Source: Nocardioides sp. Arc9.136 (GTDB lineage Bacteria; Actinomycetota; Actinomycetes; Propionibacteriales; Nocardioidaceae). From it: 64,000 nucleotides of DNA. The stretch spans positions 372,001 through 436,000 of the forward strand of contig NZ_CP113431.1 of the NCBI RefSeq assembly GCF_030506255.1, in the 5' to 3' direction. Under the pieces are notes generated by a model. That model did not search any database and was not told where the DNA came from. It saw only the letters and a list, made by a program, of their open reading frames with translations. Positions within the stretch are counted from its first letter, which is position 1, and each line of letters begins with the position of its first letter. Below, piece after piece: positions 36,759-44,653 of this stretch. The position numbers and the translations under genes are program-made.

Positions 36759-36786
36759 GGCCGGGCGGGCGACGCGCCGCCCGGCC
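36759..36786. terminator. Bidirectional terminator hairpin
   Basis: GGCCGGGCGG (36759-36768) pairs with CCGCCCGGCC (36777-36786) around an 8-nt loop. It lies between the convergent ends of the second monooxygenase gene and the SRPBCC gene, so it can serve both. Confidence 0.7.
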
Positions 36787-36812
36787 TCACGTTCGCTCTG
36801 GTGACGGCCGGA

Positions 36813-37604
36813 TCAGGCCGGGACGGAGAGGTTCTGCAGCCAGTCCTGCCAGGCCGGCTGCTCGCGCCGCACGTAGTCCGCCGCGTCCGCCGAGAACAGG
36901 TACGCCCGGACGCCCGCGGTGGCCTTGCCGTCGCCGTCGTCCCAGGTGTAGACGCTGAGCATCCCCGGCACCGGTGCGGTGAGCCGGACCAGCGCCTGCC
37001 GGTCGCCGACCCGCTCGACCGTGCCCGTGGCGCCGCGCACGTCGACCGCGGCACCCTCGGGGCCCAGCCCGAGTTGGTCGCGCACGGCCGTCCAGAGCGC
37101 CTCGGCGTCGCCGGCGTGGGCGGCGGTGGCCTCCAGGTGGGTGGCCTCCTGACCCGGGAAGTGCGCGAGGTAGAGGCGCAGGTTGTCGAAGAACGGCGTC
37201 CAGCCGGGAGCCATGGTGTCCCAGAACTCCGACTCCCAGGCGGCGCCGGTCCCGAAGCCGCTGCTGGTGACCCGCACGACGCAGGTCCCGCCGGACTGCG
37301 CCTCGACGATGAACTCCGAGGTGAGCGGGCTGAGCGCGTCCGGCTCCTTGCCCATGAGCGCGGCCCAGTCCTCCTCGTAGACCAGACGGCGCGGCGGCTC
37401 CCACGCGGTGACCTGGCCGTCCGAGCCCATGTCCGGGCCCATGTCGAAGTGGAGGGAGCCGCCCTCGCGCTCCTCCATCGTCGTGGGCGTGAACCAGGCG
37501 CTCATGCCCCGGGCGGTGGCGATGGCCTGCCAGACCTGCTCGGGGGTGCCGGGGACCTCGACGCTGAACTCGAGGCGGTAGGGGACGTTCGGGGTGGTGC
37601 TCAT
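36813..37604 (-). CDS. SRPBCC/AHSA1 domain protein
   Basis: A 263-residue protein. The N-terminal half is an AHSA1/START-like domain (EVPGTPEQVWQAIATARGMS, WFTPTTMEER, DWAALMGKEPDALSPLTSEF). The C-terminal half (from about residue 165) contains a second, less clear region (LWTAVRDQLGLGPEG). ATG 37604 overlaps the stop of the upstream ArsR-type regulator by 4 bp, so the two are co-translated, a common regulator/SRPBCC pairing. Ligand unknown. Confidence 0.82.
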   Translation of the reverse strand: MSTTPNVPYRLEFSVEVPGTPEQVWQAIATARGMSAWFTPTTMEEREGGSLHFDMGPDMGSDGQVTAWEPPRRLVYEEDWAALMGKEPDALSPLTSEFIVEAQSGGTCVVRVTSSGFGTGAAWESEFWDTMAPGWTPFFDNLRLYLAHFPGQEATHLEATAAHAGDAEALWTAVRDQLGLGPEGAAVDVRGATGTVERVGDRQALVRLTAPVPGMLSVYTWDDGDGKATAGVRAYLFSADAADYVRREQPAWQDWLQNLSVPA

Positions 37605-38188
37605 GGGTTCTCCTCGGGAAGGGGGTGGGCGGCGACCAGGAGCCGGTGCGGGCGCCCGTCGTCGTGGTGGTAGCGAGCGGCCAGGTCGAGCACCGCGGCG
37701 GTCAGGTCGTCGGCGAAGGCCGCCCGGTCGGCGGCGGACCGGAAGCCGATCTGCGTGTCGATGGTCAGCGTCGGCAGGCGCTTGCCGGACGCGCCGGCCC
37801 GGCGCGCCAGGGCGCCGACCTCGCGCACCAGCCGACCGGCCAGCGCGACGAGGTAGCCCGCCGACAGGTGGTCGGCGTTGGCGTCGGGGTCGGCCGCGGA
37901 CGCGCTCACGGCCGCCGGCGACACGACGTACGACGCCGCCGACGCCTGCAGCACCCGCTCGGTGATGCCGCCGTGCCGGCGCTCGCCGGACAGCTCCACC
38001 AGCCCGTGCGCCTCGAGCGCCTTGAGGTGGTAGTTGACCTTCTGGCGCGCGATGCCGACCCGGGCGGCGAGCCCTGCGGCGGACGCCGGGACCGCGAGCT
38101 CGGCCAGCAGCCGGGCCCGGACCGGGTCCAGCGCGGCGGCGGCTGCCTCCGTGCTCTCGATGACCTCGACGTCCTGCATGCTCGCCAC
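37601..38188 (-). CDS. ArsR-like winged-helix transcriptional regulator
   Basis: A 195-residue regulator with an N-terminal winged helix (LDPVRARLLAELAVPASAAG, then RVGIARQKVNYHLKALEAHG, residues 20-75) and a C-terminal domain of about 110 residues with no metal-binding cysteines. ATG 38188 or 38179 could start translation. A dyad just upstream probably binds it. Co-translated with the SRPBCC gene, and divergent from another SRPBCC gene at 38252, which it may also control. Confidence 0.82.
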   Translation of the reverse strand: MASMQDVEVIESTEAAAAALDPVRARLLAELAVPASAAGLAARVGIARQKVNYHLKALEAHGLVELSGERRHGGITERVLQASAASYVVSPAAVSASAADPDANADHLSAGYLVALAGRLVREVGALARRAGASGKRLPTLTIDTQIGFRSAADRAAFADDLTAAVLDLAARYHHDDGRPHRLLVAAHPLPEENP

Positions 38189-38195
38189 TCTGCGT

Positions 38196-38217
38196 CTTGA
38201 CGAGAAAAGTTGTCAAG
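38196..38217. promoter_or_regulatory. Candidate ArsR-type operator / overlapping -35
   Basis: CTTGAC-10 nt-GTCAAG is an exact 6-bp inverted repeat in the 63-bp divergent gap. On the minus strand it includes TTGACA, a consensus -35 for the regulator gene. Position fits autoregulation plus control of the gene at 38252. Confidence 0.45.
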
Positions 38218-38251
38218 GGTCCTCCGCGCCGGTCCGGTCTACGGTCGTCCG

Positions 38252-38713
38252 ATGACCCACACCGATGTCGGGGAGGCCGTCGTCGAGGCGACGCCCGCCG
38301 AGGTCTTCGCCGCGCTGGTCGACGAGGCAGCCAGGACCGCGTGGCTGCCGCCCGCCGGGATGACCGGACGGTTCGACTGGTTCGACGCCAGGCCGGGCGG
38401 CGGCTACCGGATGACGTTGACCTACGACGACGAGACGACCCGGGGGAAGTCGGGCGGGGGCACCGACGTCGTCGAGGTCAGGTTCCTCGACCTCGACGCG
38501 CCCCACCGGCTCGTCGAGCAGGCGGAGTTCGTCTCCGACGACCCGGACCTGGCCGGGACCATGACGCTGACCTGGTCGCTCGAGCCGGTCGAGGAGGGGA
38601 CCCGCGTCGTCATCACGGCCACCGACGTCCCCGACGGCATCTTCAGCGAGGACCACGCCGCGGCCTTCGGGTCCACCCTGGGCAACCTCCGCGAGCACCT
38701 CGCCCGCGGCTGA
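38252..38713 (+). CDS. SRPBCC/AHSA1 family protein
   Basis: A 153-residue single-domain SRPBCC protein (TPAEVFAALVDEAARTAWLP, GMTGRFDWFDARPGGGYRMT, LDAPHRLVEQAEFVSDDP). ATG 38252 is chosen over 38210 because the earlier codons fall in the operator region. It faces away from the ArsR-like regulator, suggesting regulation by it. Ligand unknown. Confidence 0.82.
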   Translation: MTHTDVGEAVVEATPAEVFAALVDEAARTAWLPPAGMTGRFDWFDARPGGGYRMTLTYDDETTRGKSGGGTDVVEVRFLDLDAPHRLVEQAEFVSDDPDLAGTMTLTWSLEPVEEGTRVVITATDVPDGIFSEDHAAAFGSTLGNLREHLARG

Positions 38714-38787
38714 TCCGGCCGGCCGCCGCCGGCCGGCACCCGCGTGAAAAGTCGGTGGGCTCGGACGGCACCGTTAGCGTCACCGGG

Positions 38788-39297
38788 ATGCACGTGAGGT
38801 TCGAGCGCACCGGGCACCGGCGGTACGCCGTCGCCGTGCTCCGCGAGAAGCACGGCGACCTCCGCATGGACCCGGCGCCCGGGTACTCGGACCTGATCCC
38901 GCACGACCTGGTGCACCTAGTGGTCGAGGAGGAGCTCGGCCTGCGGAGCGGGATCTTCGGACAGCTCGCCGCGGGCGGGAACGCCGGGACGTTCGTGCCG
39001 ACCGAGGAGCCGCGGACGAAGGCGTGGGCGCGCCGGGTGGAGCGGCGCAACAGGTCCACCGGGGGTGACATGGGGCGGTCCGAGGAGCTCGCGGCCCAGG
39101 TGTACCCACGCTGGCTGCGACGCAGCGGGCACCTGCCCGGGAGCCACCACGTCCGTCAGGACCCTCCGCCCACCGACCTCGACGACACCGACCTCGACCG
39201 GGTCCTCACTCGCCTCGACGCGCTGTCACAGCAGTGGCGGGCCGTCGACATCGGAGCGTCGATGACGGTCGCGTGGCGCTGGCCCGAACGGGACTGA
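38788..39297 (+). CDS. Conserved hypothetical protein
   Basis: A 169-residue protein that I cannot assign to a named family. The segment PHDLVHLVVEEELGLRSGIF near residue 35 looks like a conserved core; the rest is charged, with a basic middle and an acidic DDTDLDRVL stretch. No signal peptide or membrane helix. ATG 38788 follows CCGGG, a weak ribosome site. Confidence 0.6.
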   Translation: MHVRFERTGHRRYAVAVLREKHGDLRMDPAPGYSDLIPHDLVHLVVEEELGLRSGIFGQLAAGGNAGTFVPTEEPRTKAWARRVERRNRSTGGDMGRSEELAAQVYPRWLRRSGHLPGSHHVRQDPPPTDLDDTDLDRVLTRLDALSQQWRAVDIGASMTVAWRWPERD

Positions 39298-39378
39298 GGG
39301 TCGGAACGACGAGGAGTCCCGAGCGCACAGGGGTCAGGGATCGGTGACAACCGTCGAACGCCGGGAACGTACTGGTCC

Positions 39379-39798
39379 TCAGTCAGTCGCGCTGCCGCGC
39401 AAGGCATCGGTCACCACTCGTGACTGCGGGATGAACGTCACCGAGTACCCGTCGCCGAGCTCGTCCTGGATGCGCAGGCTGAGGGCGTGCCCCCGCCAGT
39501 CGTGCGCTTCCTCATCGAAGTCCGGGGCGGTGAAGTCGAGCGTCCATTCGTCGACCCAAGCCTGCACGTCAGCTGCGAGCCGGGCAGAGAGCGGCAGCTC
39601 GTCGGGGTACGTCGCTCCGCCCCTCCACAGCCCGACCCCTGAGGCGTCATCGACGAACACCCGGACGTCTATCGGGCCCGGGGCTGCCGCGGGTCGGGGT
39701 AGCGGGGTCCTGCTCCCACCCCGGTAGTAGGACCGACTTCCGTCCCGGTTCCGCACCGACCAGCCGTACCGCCGCTCGCCTTCACCGCCCCTGGCCAC
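39379..39798 (-). CDS. Hypothetical protein
   Basis: A 139-residue product if started at GTG 39798; a GTG about 13 codons further in is equally possible. The C-terminal 90 residues look protein-like (RVFVDDASGVGLWRGGATYP, DELPLSARLAADVQAWVDEW, DFDEEAHDWRGHALSLRIQD). No family recognised. The open frame continues far upstream but reads as antisense of the lipoprotein and DinB genes. Confidence 0.5.
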   Translation of the reverse strand: MARGGEGERRYGWSVRNRDGSRSYYRGGSRTPLPRPAAAPGPIDVRVFVDDASGVGLWRGGATYPDELPLSARLAADVQAWVDEWTLDFTAPDFDEEAHDWRGHALSLRIQDELGDGYSVTFIPQSRVVTDALRGSATD

Positions 39799-39933
39799 CG
39801 TGGAAGGATGCCAGCCGTCCGCAGATCGGCGGCAGTGGACGTTCCGGCTGTCGCCGACCGGCGGACGCGACCGTTCGGCCGGCTCGGGATGACCGGGGCC
39901 GGGCCCGCTGAGCCCGGACCGGTGAGGAGCACG

Positions 39934-40554
39934 ATGGAGATGCGTTCGTCGGTCCTGGTCGGCGCCGTGCTCGCCCTGGGGCTGAGCGGCTGCGGCGACG
40001 GCACCCGGGCGACCCCGACGGACGCCGCCAGCGGAGGGCGGGAGCCGACCACGGCGCGGGCGCTCGCCCACGTCGCGGCTAAGCACGCCGGGACCCCGGA
40101 CTCGGCGGCGCGGGAGAGCGATGCCGCGGAGGAGTTCGCCCGGGGCGGGGTCGGGGCCGAGCTCCGGTACGGCTCCACGGGTGAGTACGACGGGGACGTG
40201 CTGGTGGTGGCGGTGGGCGAGGGGCTCGACACCTCCCTCCTCGACTGCGACGCCCGGGCGACGGCTTCGCTCGCCGGGTGCGTGGAGACCGACGAGGGCG
40301 TGCTGATGTGGGAGGACGAAGCGCCGGAGGAGGACCCGGGCGTGGTCTACGTGGTGGTGGAGAAGGGCGACAGCGCCGCGTTGCTGTTCTACGCCGGGCC
40401 GTCCATCACCGGTGACCCGCGCGACCTGGAGATGCCGATCGCCACCGACGTGCTGTTCGCCATCGCCGGCGACCCCCGCGTCGACGTCACCACCTCCGCC
40501 GAGGCGGTGGCCGCGGGGGCCGGCCTGCCGTTCTGGCGTGACACGGGCCGCTGA
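39934..40554 (+). CDS. Putative lipoprotein
   Basis: A 206-residue protein. From ATG 39934 the N-terminus is a lipoprotein signal (MEMRSSVLVGAVLALGLSGC) with lipobox LSGC; GAGGAG lies just upstream. The mature part is acidic and Ala-rich, with DGDVLVVAVGEGLDTSLLDC and VVYVVVEKGDSAALLFYAG as ordered-looking stretches. Likely membrane-anchored on the outer face. No family recognised. Confidence 0.68.
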   Translation: MEMRSSVLVGAVLALGLSGCGDGTRATPTDAASGGREPTTARALAHVAAKHAGTPDSAARESDAAEEFARGGVGAELRYGSTGEYDGDVLVVAVGEGLDTSLLDCDARATASLAGCVETDEGVLMWEDEAPEEDPGVVYVVVEKGDSAALLFYAGPSITGDPRDLEMPIATDVLFAIAGDPRVDVTTSAEAVAAGAGLPFWRDTGR

Positions 40555-40626
40555 ACGACGCTCCGGCCGGTCGCGCTGCCGCGCCGATCGAGTGCGTTTC
40601 GGCGGAGCACGGCCTAGCGTGACGGC

Positions 40627-41346
40627 GTGCGACGCTTCGACGACGAGGACCTCACGGGCGCGGAGTTCCGCGAGTGCGACCTGAGCGGGGCGCGGATGGT
40701 CGGCGTCGTCATGCAGGACGCGGTGATCGACGGCCTGGTCACCCGGCTCATGGTCAACGGGGTCGAGGTGATGGGGTACGTCGAGGCGGAGCTCGACCGC
40801 CGTCACCCGGTGCGGCTGCTGCTCCGCTCCGACGACCCGGACGACCTGCGCCGGGGATGGCGGCAGCTGTGCGACGACTGGGAGGCGACCGCCGAGCGGG
40901 TCCGGGCGATGCCCGAGGACAGCGAGCACCGCTCCGTCGACGGTGAGTGGTCGATGGTCGAGACCCTGCGCCACCTGGTCTTCGTGCACGACTCCTGGTT
41001 CCGACGCTGCGTGCTCGGGCTCACCGAGCCGTTCACGGCCATGGGTCTGGGGCCGCCGTCGGTCATGGAGCAGGAGGGCATCGGGCTCGACCCGGCCGCG
41101 CGCCCGAGCCTCGACGAGGTGCTTGCCGTCCGCGACCGGCAGGCCTCGGAGGTCGAGACGTGGCTGGCCGGGGTCACGCCCTACCAGCTCGCGCGGACCG
41201 CGCCGGTCCCGGACGACGGCAGGTGGCCGCCGTACGCCGCGGGCCGCACCGTCCGGCAGTGCCTGGGCACGGTGCTCGACGAGGAGTGGGCCCACCACGG
41301 GTTCTGCGCCCGCGACCTGGACACGTTGGCGAGCTCGGACCCGTGA
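40627..41346 (+). CDS. DinB family protein with pentapeptide-like N-terminus
   Basis: A 239-residue protein. Residues 1-45 contain pentapeptide-like repeats (DLTGAEFRECDLSGARMVGV). The rest is a DinB-like four-helix bundle with candidate metal-binding histidines (SMVETLRHLVFVHDSWF; EEWAHHGFCARDL). DinB-like proteins are often thiol- or metal-dependent hydrolases/transferases. GTG 40627 is the chosen start. The fused N-terminal stretch is seen in some actinobacterial relatives. Confidence 0.75.
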   Translation: MRRFDDEDLTGAEFRECDLSGARMVGVVMQDAVIDGLVTRLMVNGVEVMGYVEAELDRRHPVRLLLRSDDPDDLRRGWRQLCDDWEATAERVRAMPEDSEHRSVDGEWSMVETLRHLVFVHDSWFRRCVLGLTEPFTAMGLGPPSVMEQEGIGLDPAARPSLDEVLAVRDRQASEVETWLAGVTPYQLARTAPVPDDGRWPPYAAGRTVRQCLGTVLDEEWAHHGFCARDLDTLASSDP

Positions 41347-41399
41347 GCCACCGAGCGTGGCACGCCATCCGTTCGCCGCGTCGGCGTCGAATCCCCGGC

Positions 41400-41648
41400 A
41401 TGAGCCAGCCCGACACCATGTTCGCCAGCCGCAGCGTCGGCCGGCACCTCGTCCGAGGGGCGCTGGGCCTGCCGATGATGGTGGCGGCGTTCGTGTTGGT
41501 GCCGTGGCTGGGACCGCTCGCGCTCCTGCTCGTCGTCCCCGCGGCTGTGCTGCTGCGCGGGTGCCCGACGTGCTGGGCCCTCGGTCTCGCCCAGACCTGT
41601 GCGCTCAGCCCGCGGGCGTCTGCGGCTGGGTCGTCACCTCGGCGCTGA
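41400..41648 (+). CDS. Small hydrophobic hypothetical protein
   Basis: An 82-residue product (MSQPDTMFASRSVGRHLVRG...) with one long hydrophobic region of about 30 residues that could span the membrane once or twice, followed by a Cys pair in RGCPTCWALGL. Its 3' end overlaps the convergent DUF998 gene by 44 bp. No family recognised; moderate chance it is not translated. Confidence 0.5.
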   Translation: MSQPDTMFASRSVGRHLVRGALGLPMMVAAFVLVPWLGPLALLLVVPAAVLLRGCPTCWALGLAQTCALSPRASAAGSSPRR

Positions 41649-42339
41649 GTCCACCCGCAGCGTCCGCCGGACGCGGCGGACTGGTGTCCGCGCCGACCCC
41701 ACCGGGTCCCGGACGGTCATCGGACGTCAGCAACGTGCACGCGAACGCGGCCAGCCCGACGAGCACCGGCCACAGGGCGAGGCGTTCGAGGGCACCCGAC
41801 ACGGGGCCATCACCCGAGAGCACGAACGCCCCGGCCGCCAGGCCGGTCACGACTCCCGTGGCGAGCAGCGCCCGGGACAACCGAGGCCGGGCATGCCGCA
41901 ACCGGGCACCGAGGACGACCAGCGCGACCGGCTGAGCGACGAACAGGGGTGCCGCGACGATCGCGTGCAGCGTGGGGTCCTGGTCGAGAGGCGCGAGACC
42001 CGTGGCGACCGAGCTGAGCCCAGAGATCGCGAGGAGTCCCGTCACCGATGGCCCCAGAGCCCGCCGAATCAGCACAGCGCCGCCGGCCAGCAACGCACCG
42101 AACCCGATGAACGACCAGCTAATGACCCCGTGACGCGGCGAGCAGTACGCCGCCGAGCAACCGACCTCTCCGAGTCGGCTGACCGAGTCGGCGAGGAAGC
42201 TGTAGCCGCCCGTCGTCGCGCCCGCGACGACCAACTCCGTCGCGATGTACGCCGGTCGCACGAGCAGCGCCAGCGCCCCCCAGTAGGCGGACGATAGACC
42301 GGCGGCTCTGGGGAGCCGTCGTCTGCGGGCCGTCGGCAT
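41605..42339 (-). CDS. DUF998 family membrane protein
   Basis: A 244-residue membrane protein with about six helices. The opening YSFLADSVSRLGEVGCSAAYCSPRHG is the usual DUF998 pattern (PSDSLSDLG-like), followed by VISWSFIGFGALLAGGAVL. The C-terminal 35 residues are a Pro/Gly-rich tail overlapping the small gene on the other strand. Function of the family is unknown. Confidence 0.8.
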   Translation of the reverse strand: MPTARRRRLPRAAGLSSAYWGALALLVRPAYIATELVVAGATTGGYSFLADSVSRLGEVGCSAAYCSPRHGVISWSFIGFGALLAGGAVLIRRALGPSVTGLLAISGLSSVATGLAPLDQDPTLHAIVAAPLFVAQPVALVVLGARLRHARPRLSRALLATGVVTGLAAGAFVLSGDGPVSGALERLALWPVLVGLAAFACTLLTSDDRPGPGGVGADTSPPRPADAAGGLSAEVTTQPQTPAG

Positions 42340-42399
42340 GAGGTCACCGTAGAGCGTGCTGTCGGCTCAGCGACGTCGGTCGAGTTCGACCGGCCCGGC

Positions 42400-43152
42400 A
42401 CATAGGCGGCGGTATGACGCAATGTTGTGGTCCCCGGCGGGGACGCAAGCAGGCAAGCCGAGGGGACGTTGACGGTGCGCGGTGGGTGTCGCGGGGGATA
42501 GTCGCGTATCAGGCCGATCTTCTTCGCGCCCTTGGCCGTGAGGAATCGGACGGAGACGGAGTAGTCCTCGAGTTCCCGGCGTACCTGATGCCTGAATGTC
42601 TGACTGTCGTTGTTGAGCGGCGTCAGATGGCTGACGACGAAGCCTTCGGTCGGTTCGAAGTGGATGTCGACCACCTGGTCGGTCTCCGATGCCAGTGCGA
42701 CGATCCCCGTGGCGAGGGCGCCGACATTGGTTGTGAGAGGCGAGGCTGGGTCGGCCGGGTCGCGGAAGGCAGGCGTCGCGTACCTGGTCCGGCCATGCGA
42801 GACGGCGTTCAGTCCGTGAGCCAAGTCGTCGACCGCTGACTGAGGACATCCAGAATGGCCTTCCTCGTGCCCGTCGGGGTCGGCTCCTGGGCCTTCAGAA
42901 CTTTCCAGAACTGCTGCCACATGGGGTTTTCGTCGGCGCAGCTCGACTCCGCCTGGAGTAGATGGGCAGTGAGCCCCTCGATCTCGGGCCCGAACCGCCA
43001 TGCCTTCGGCGAGGGGTCGTACGTGTGCGTGTTGATGCCGCTCACGTCGAAGGGAATTGGCGCTCAGCGTTGCAGCGCACGAGCGCGATCGACTTGTTCA
43101 CCGAGGTCCGCACCCCGAGTTCGAAAAACACGTTGGGGTCGCTAGACCCCAT
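42400..43152 (-). pseudogene. Decayed gene with SLOG/TIR-like nucleotide-binding signature, two frameshifts
   Basis: Three minus-strand frames join into one protein. Segment 1 (from 43152) reads GSSDPNVFFELGVRTSVNKS and stops at 43042. Segment 2 continues IPFDVSGINTHTYDPSPKAW after a 1-base shift near 43055, and runs to ILDVLSQ. Segment 3 continues AVDDLAHGLNAVSHG after another shift near 42838. The PNVFFELGVR...IPFD block resembles the core of TIR/SLOG-like predicted nucleotide-processing proteins. The N-terminus is missing upstream of 43152 and the 3' end is unclear. Three frames and a missing start argue for decay, not programmed frameshifting. Confidence 0.6.
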
Positions 43153-43224
43153 GCGCTGGCGGGGAACAGGGGGTCCGCCCCCGCGGCCCGGGCCGGGGGT
43201 CGCGAGCGCCCGACGGCGCGGCAA

Positions 43225-43253
43225 CTTCCTCGTGTCAGCCCGACACGAGGAAG
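43225..43253 (+). promoter_or_regulatory. Hairpin covering a ribosome binding site
   Basis: CTTCCTCGTGTC (43225-43236) pairs perfectly with GACACGAGGAAG (43242-43253) around a 5-nt loop. The right arm contains the GAGGAAGG ribosome site of the small gene starting at ATG 43262, so the fold would hide it. It could also be a terminator for upstream transcription. Confidence 0.55.
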
Positions 43254-43261
43254 GAACCGAG

Positions 43262-43472
43262 ATGGCCGCCGAGAAGCCCGCCGCGCCCGCCAAGAAGAAG
43301 CAGTGTTCTGCGAGGGGTCGCGACCGCGTCGCGAGCGCCAAGGGCATGTGCACGATGCACTACACCCCGCGAGTACCGGAAGGACCCGGCCAAGCTGGAG
43401 AAGGCCCGTCAGGCCAGCCGCGACTACGCGGAGAAGAAGCGCGCCGAGCGCGAGGCGGCTAAGGAGTCGTGA
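43262..43472 (+). pseudogene. Small Lys-rich phage-type protein with a frameshift
   Basis: The first frame gives MAAEKPAAPAKKKQCSARGR then AKGMCTMHYTP; an extra base in ACACCCCGCG near 43366 shifts the reading to REYRKDPAKLEKARQASRDY and AEKKRAEREAAKES, ending at 43472. The span is one base over a multiple of three, consistent with a single insertion. C...AKGMCTMHY resembles small zinc-finger proteins of actinophages; the second expected Cys is absent. The end overlaps the convergent methyltransferase tail by 49 bp. Confidence 0.6.
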
Positions 43473-44563
43473 CTCCTCGGGGCGTGGGTCCCTTTCTCAC
43501 TGGAGGGCCCACGCCTGCTTCCCGCGCTCAACGCGGAGGCCGTTGAACCGTCGAGTAGGCGTCCGGCAGCGCGACCGAGCGCCTCCGCCATCCGGACCGG
43601 CACGGCGTTGCCGATCTGGCGCTCCACGCTGTCGTACCCACCGGTCCACTTGTACCGCGCGGGGAACGTTTGTAGCGCGGCCGCTTCCCTAACGGAGATC
43701 CCTCGGTGCTCGGTGGGGTGGATGAACGATCCGCATGCCGGCGTCGTGCACCTCGTCGTCATGGTGGGGGACACCCCGTCGGCCTTGATCCGGCCGTAGC
43801 TGGCGAGGGCGGACTTCGTGCCCAACCGGGTGTGGCACTTCAGCTGGTGCTCCTCCGGTAGGTCGAGCCGGGTGCCGTTCACCGGCACGGCCGCGATCCT
43901 GGCCCGGACGGCCTCACTGCTCCGTCGCCAACGGTGCCACTCGTCGTCGACGGGCATGTCAAGCACCAGCTGGGAGAAGGCCTGTCCCACCGTCGTCGCG
44001 GGAGCGCGCTCGGCGTGCGGCAGCAGATCGGCCAGTTCCGCCGGCGGTTCGGCGCCCTCGTCCCGGTGCACCGCCATGAGCACGAGTCTCCGACGGCGCT
44101 GAGGTACGCCTAGCTCGCTCGCCTCGACCACGTAGTGGCGGGCCGCGTAGTCGCGGTCGTCCAGTCCCTCGACGAGGGCTGAAAATCTAGTGTCGCGGGC
44201 TAGGCCGGGGACGTTCTCCAGGAGGAGGACGCGTGGCTGGAGGGCGTCGACGAGGCGCAGGGTGTCGAGCACCAGGTCGTTGCGCTCCGGGTCGGGATCG
44301 GCCCCCCGCAGAGACGAAAAACCCTGGCACGGCGGGCACGCCTTGAGGAGGTCCAGCCGCGCGCCCTCGGGGAGCGCGCCGCGAAGATCGTCGGTGTCGA
44401 CCGCCCTGATGTCGGACTCGAACATCCTGCCCGGGTGGTTCGCTCGCCAGGTCGCCGCCGCGGCTGCGTCGTTCTCGACGGCGGCGACCACATCGAAGCC
44501 CGCGTCGCGCAGGCCCTGGGTCGCCCCGCCCGCGCCGGCGAACAGGTCGATCGCGGTGCGCAC
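43424..44563 (-). CDS. DNA (cytosine-5) methyltransferase
   Basis: A 379-residue C5 methyltransferase started at GTG 44563. Motif I is DLFAGAGGATQGLRDAGFDV, motif IV KACPPCQGFSSL (catalytic Cys79), motif VI LLENVPGL, motif VIII GVPQRRRRLVLMAVH, motif IX/X SVREAAALQTFP and QIGNAVPVRMAEALG. All catalytic motifs are intact. The C-terminal 35 residues after GRAAGRLLDG are not conserved-looking and overlap a decayed small gene. It is divergent (90 bp) from the GHKL-nuclease gene, so methylation of host DNA probably protects against that partner. Target sequence unknown. Confidence 0.93.
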   Translation of the reverse strand: MRTAIDLFAGAGGATQGLRDAGFDVVAAVENDAAAAATWRANHPGRMFESDIRAVDTDDLRGALPEGARLDLLKACPPCQGFSSLRGADPDPERNDLVLDTLRLVDALQPRVLLLENVPGLARDTRFSALVEGLDDRDYAARHYVVEASELGVPQRRRRLVLMAVHRDEGAEPPAELADLLPHAERAPATTVGQAFSQLVLDMPVDDEWHRWRRSSEAVRARIAAVPVNGTRLDLPEEHQLKCHTRLGTKSALASYGRIKADGVSPTMTTRCTTPACGSFIHPTEHRGISVREAAALQTFPARYKWTGGYDSVERQIGNAVPVRMAEALGRAAGRLLDGSTASALSAGSRRGPSSEKGTHAPRSHDSLAASRSARFFSA

Positions 44564-44653
44564 GGCGCAACCTTATGGCACCCGCGGCGCGGGTTCGGGG
44601 CAGGCTGACCAGAACCCGGACGCGCGTCCTGGTCTTGACCTAGCCTCTGTCTG

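Noticed and set aside
42414..42839. 141-codon + strand open frame
   Set aside because: It is antisense to the more protein-like minus-strand frames of the decayed gene and ends exactly at their overlap.
42838..43055. Programmed ribosomal frameshifting in the SLOG/TIR-like gene
   Set aside because: No slippery heptamer at either shift, two separate shifts, and a missing N-terminus point to decay.
43057..43692. 211-codon + strand open frame across the hairpin and small gene
   Set aside because: Arg/Pro/Ala-rich shadow; it crosses the convergent methyltransferase end and ignores the better start at 43262.
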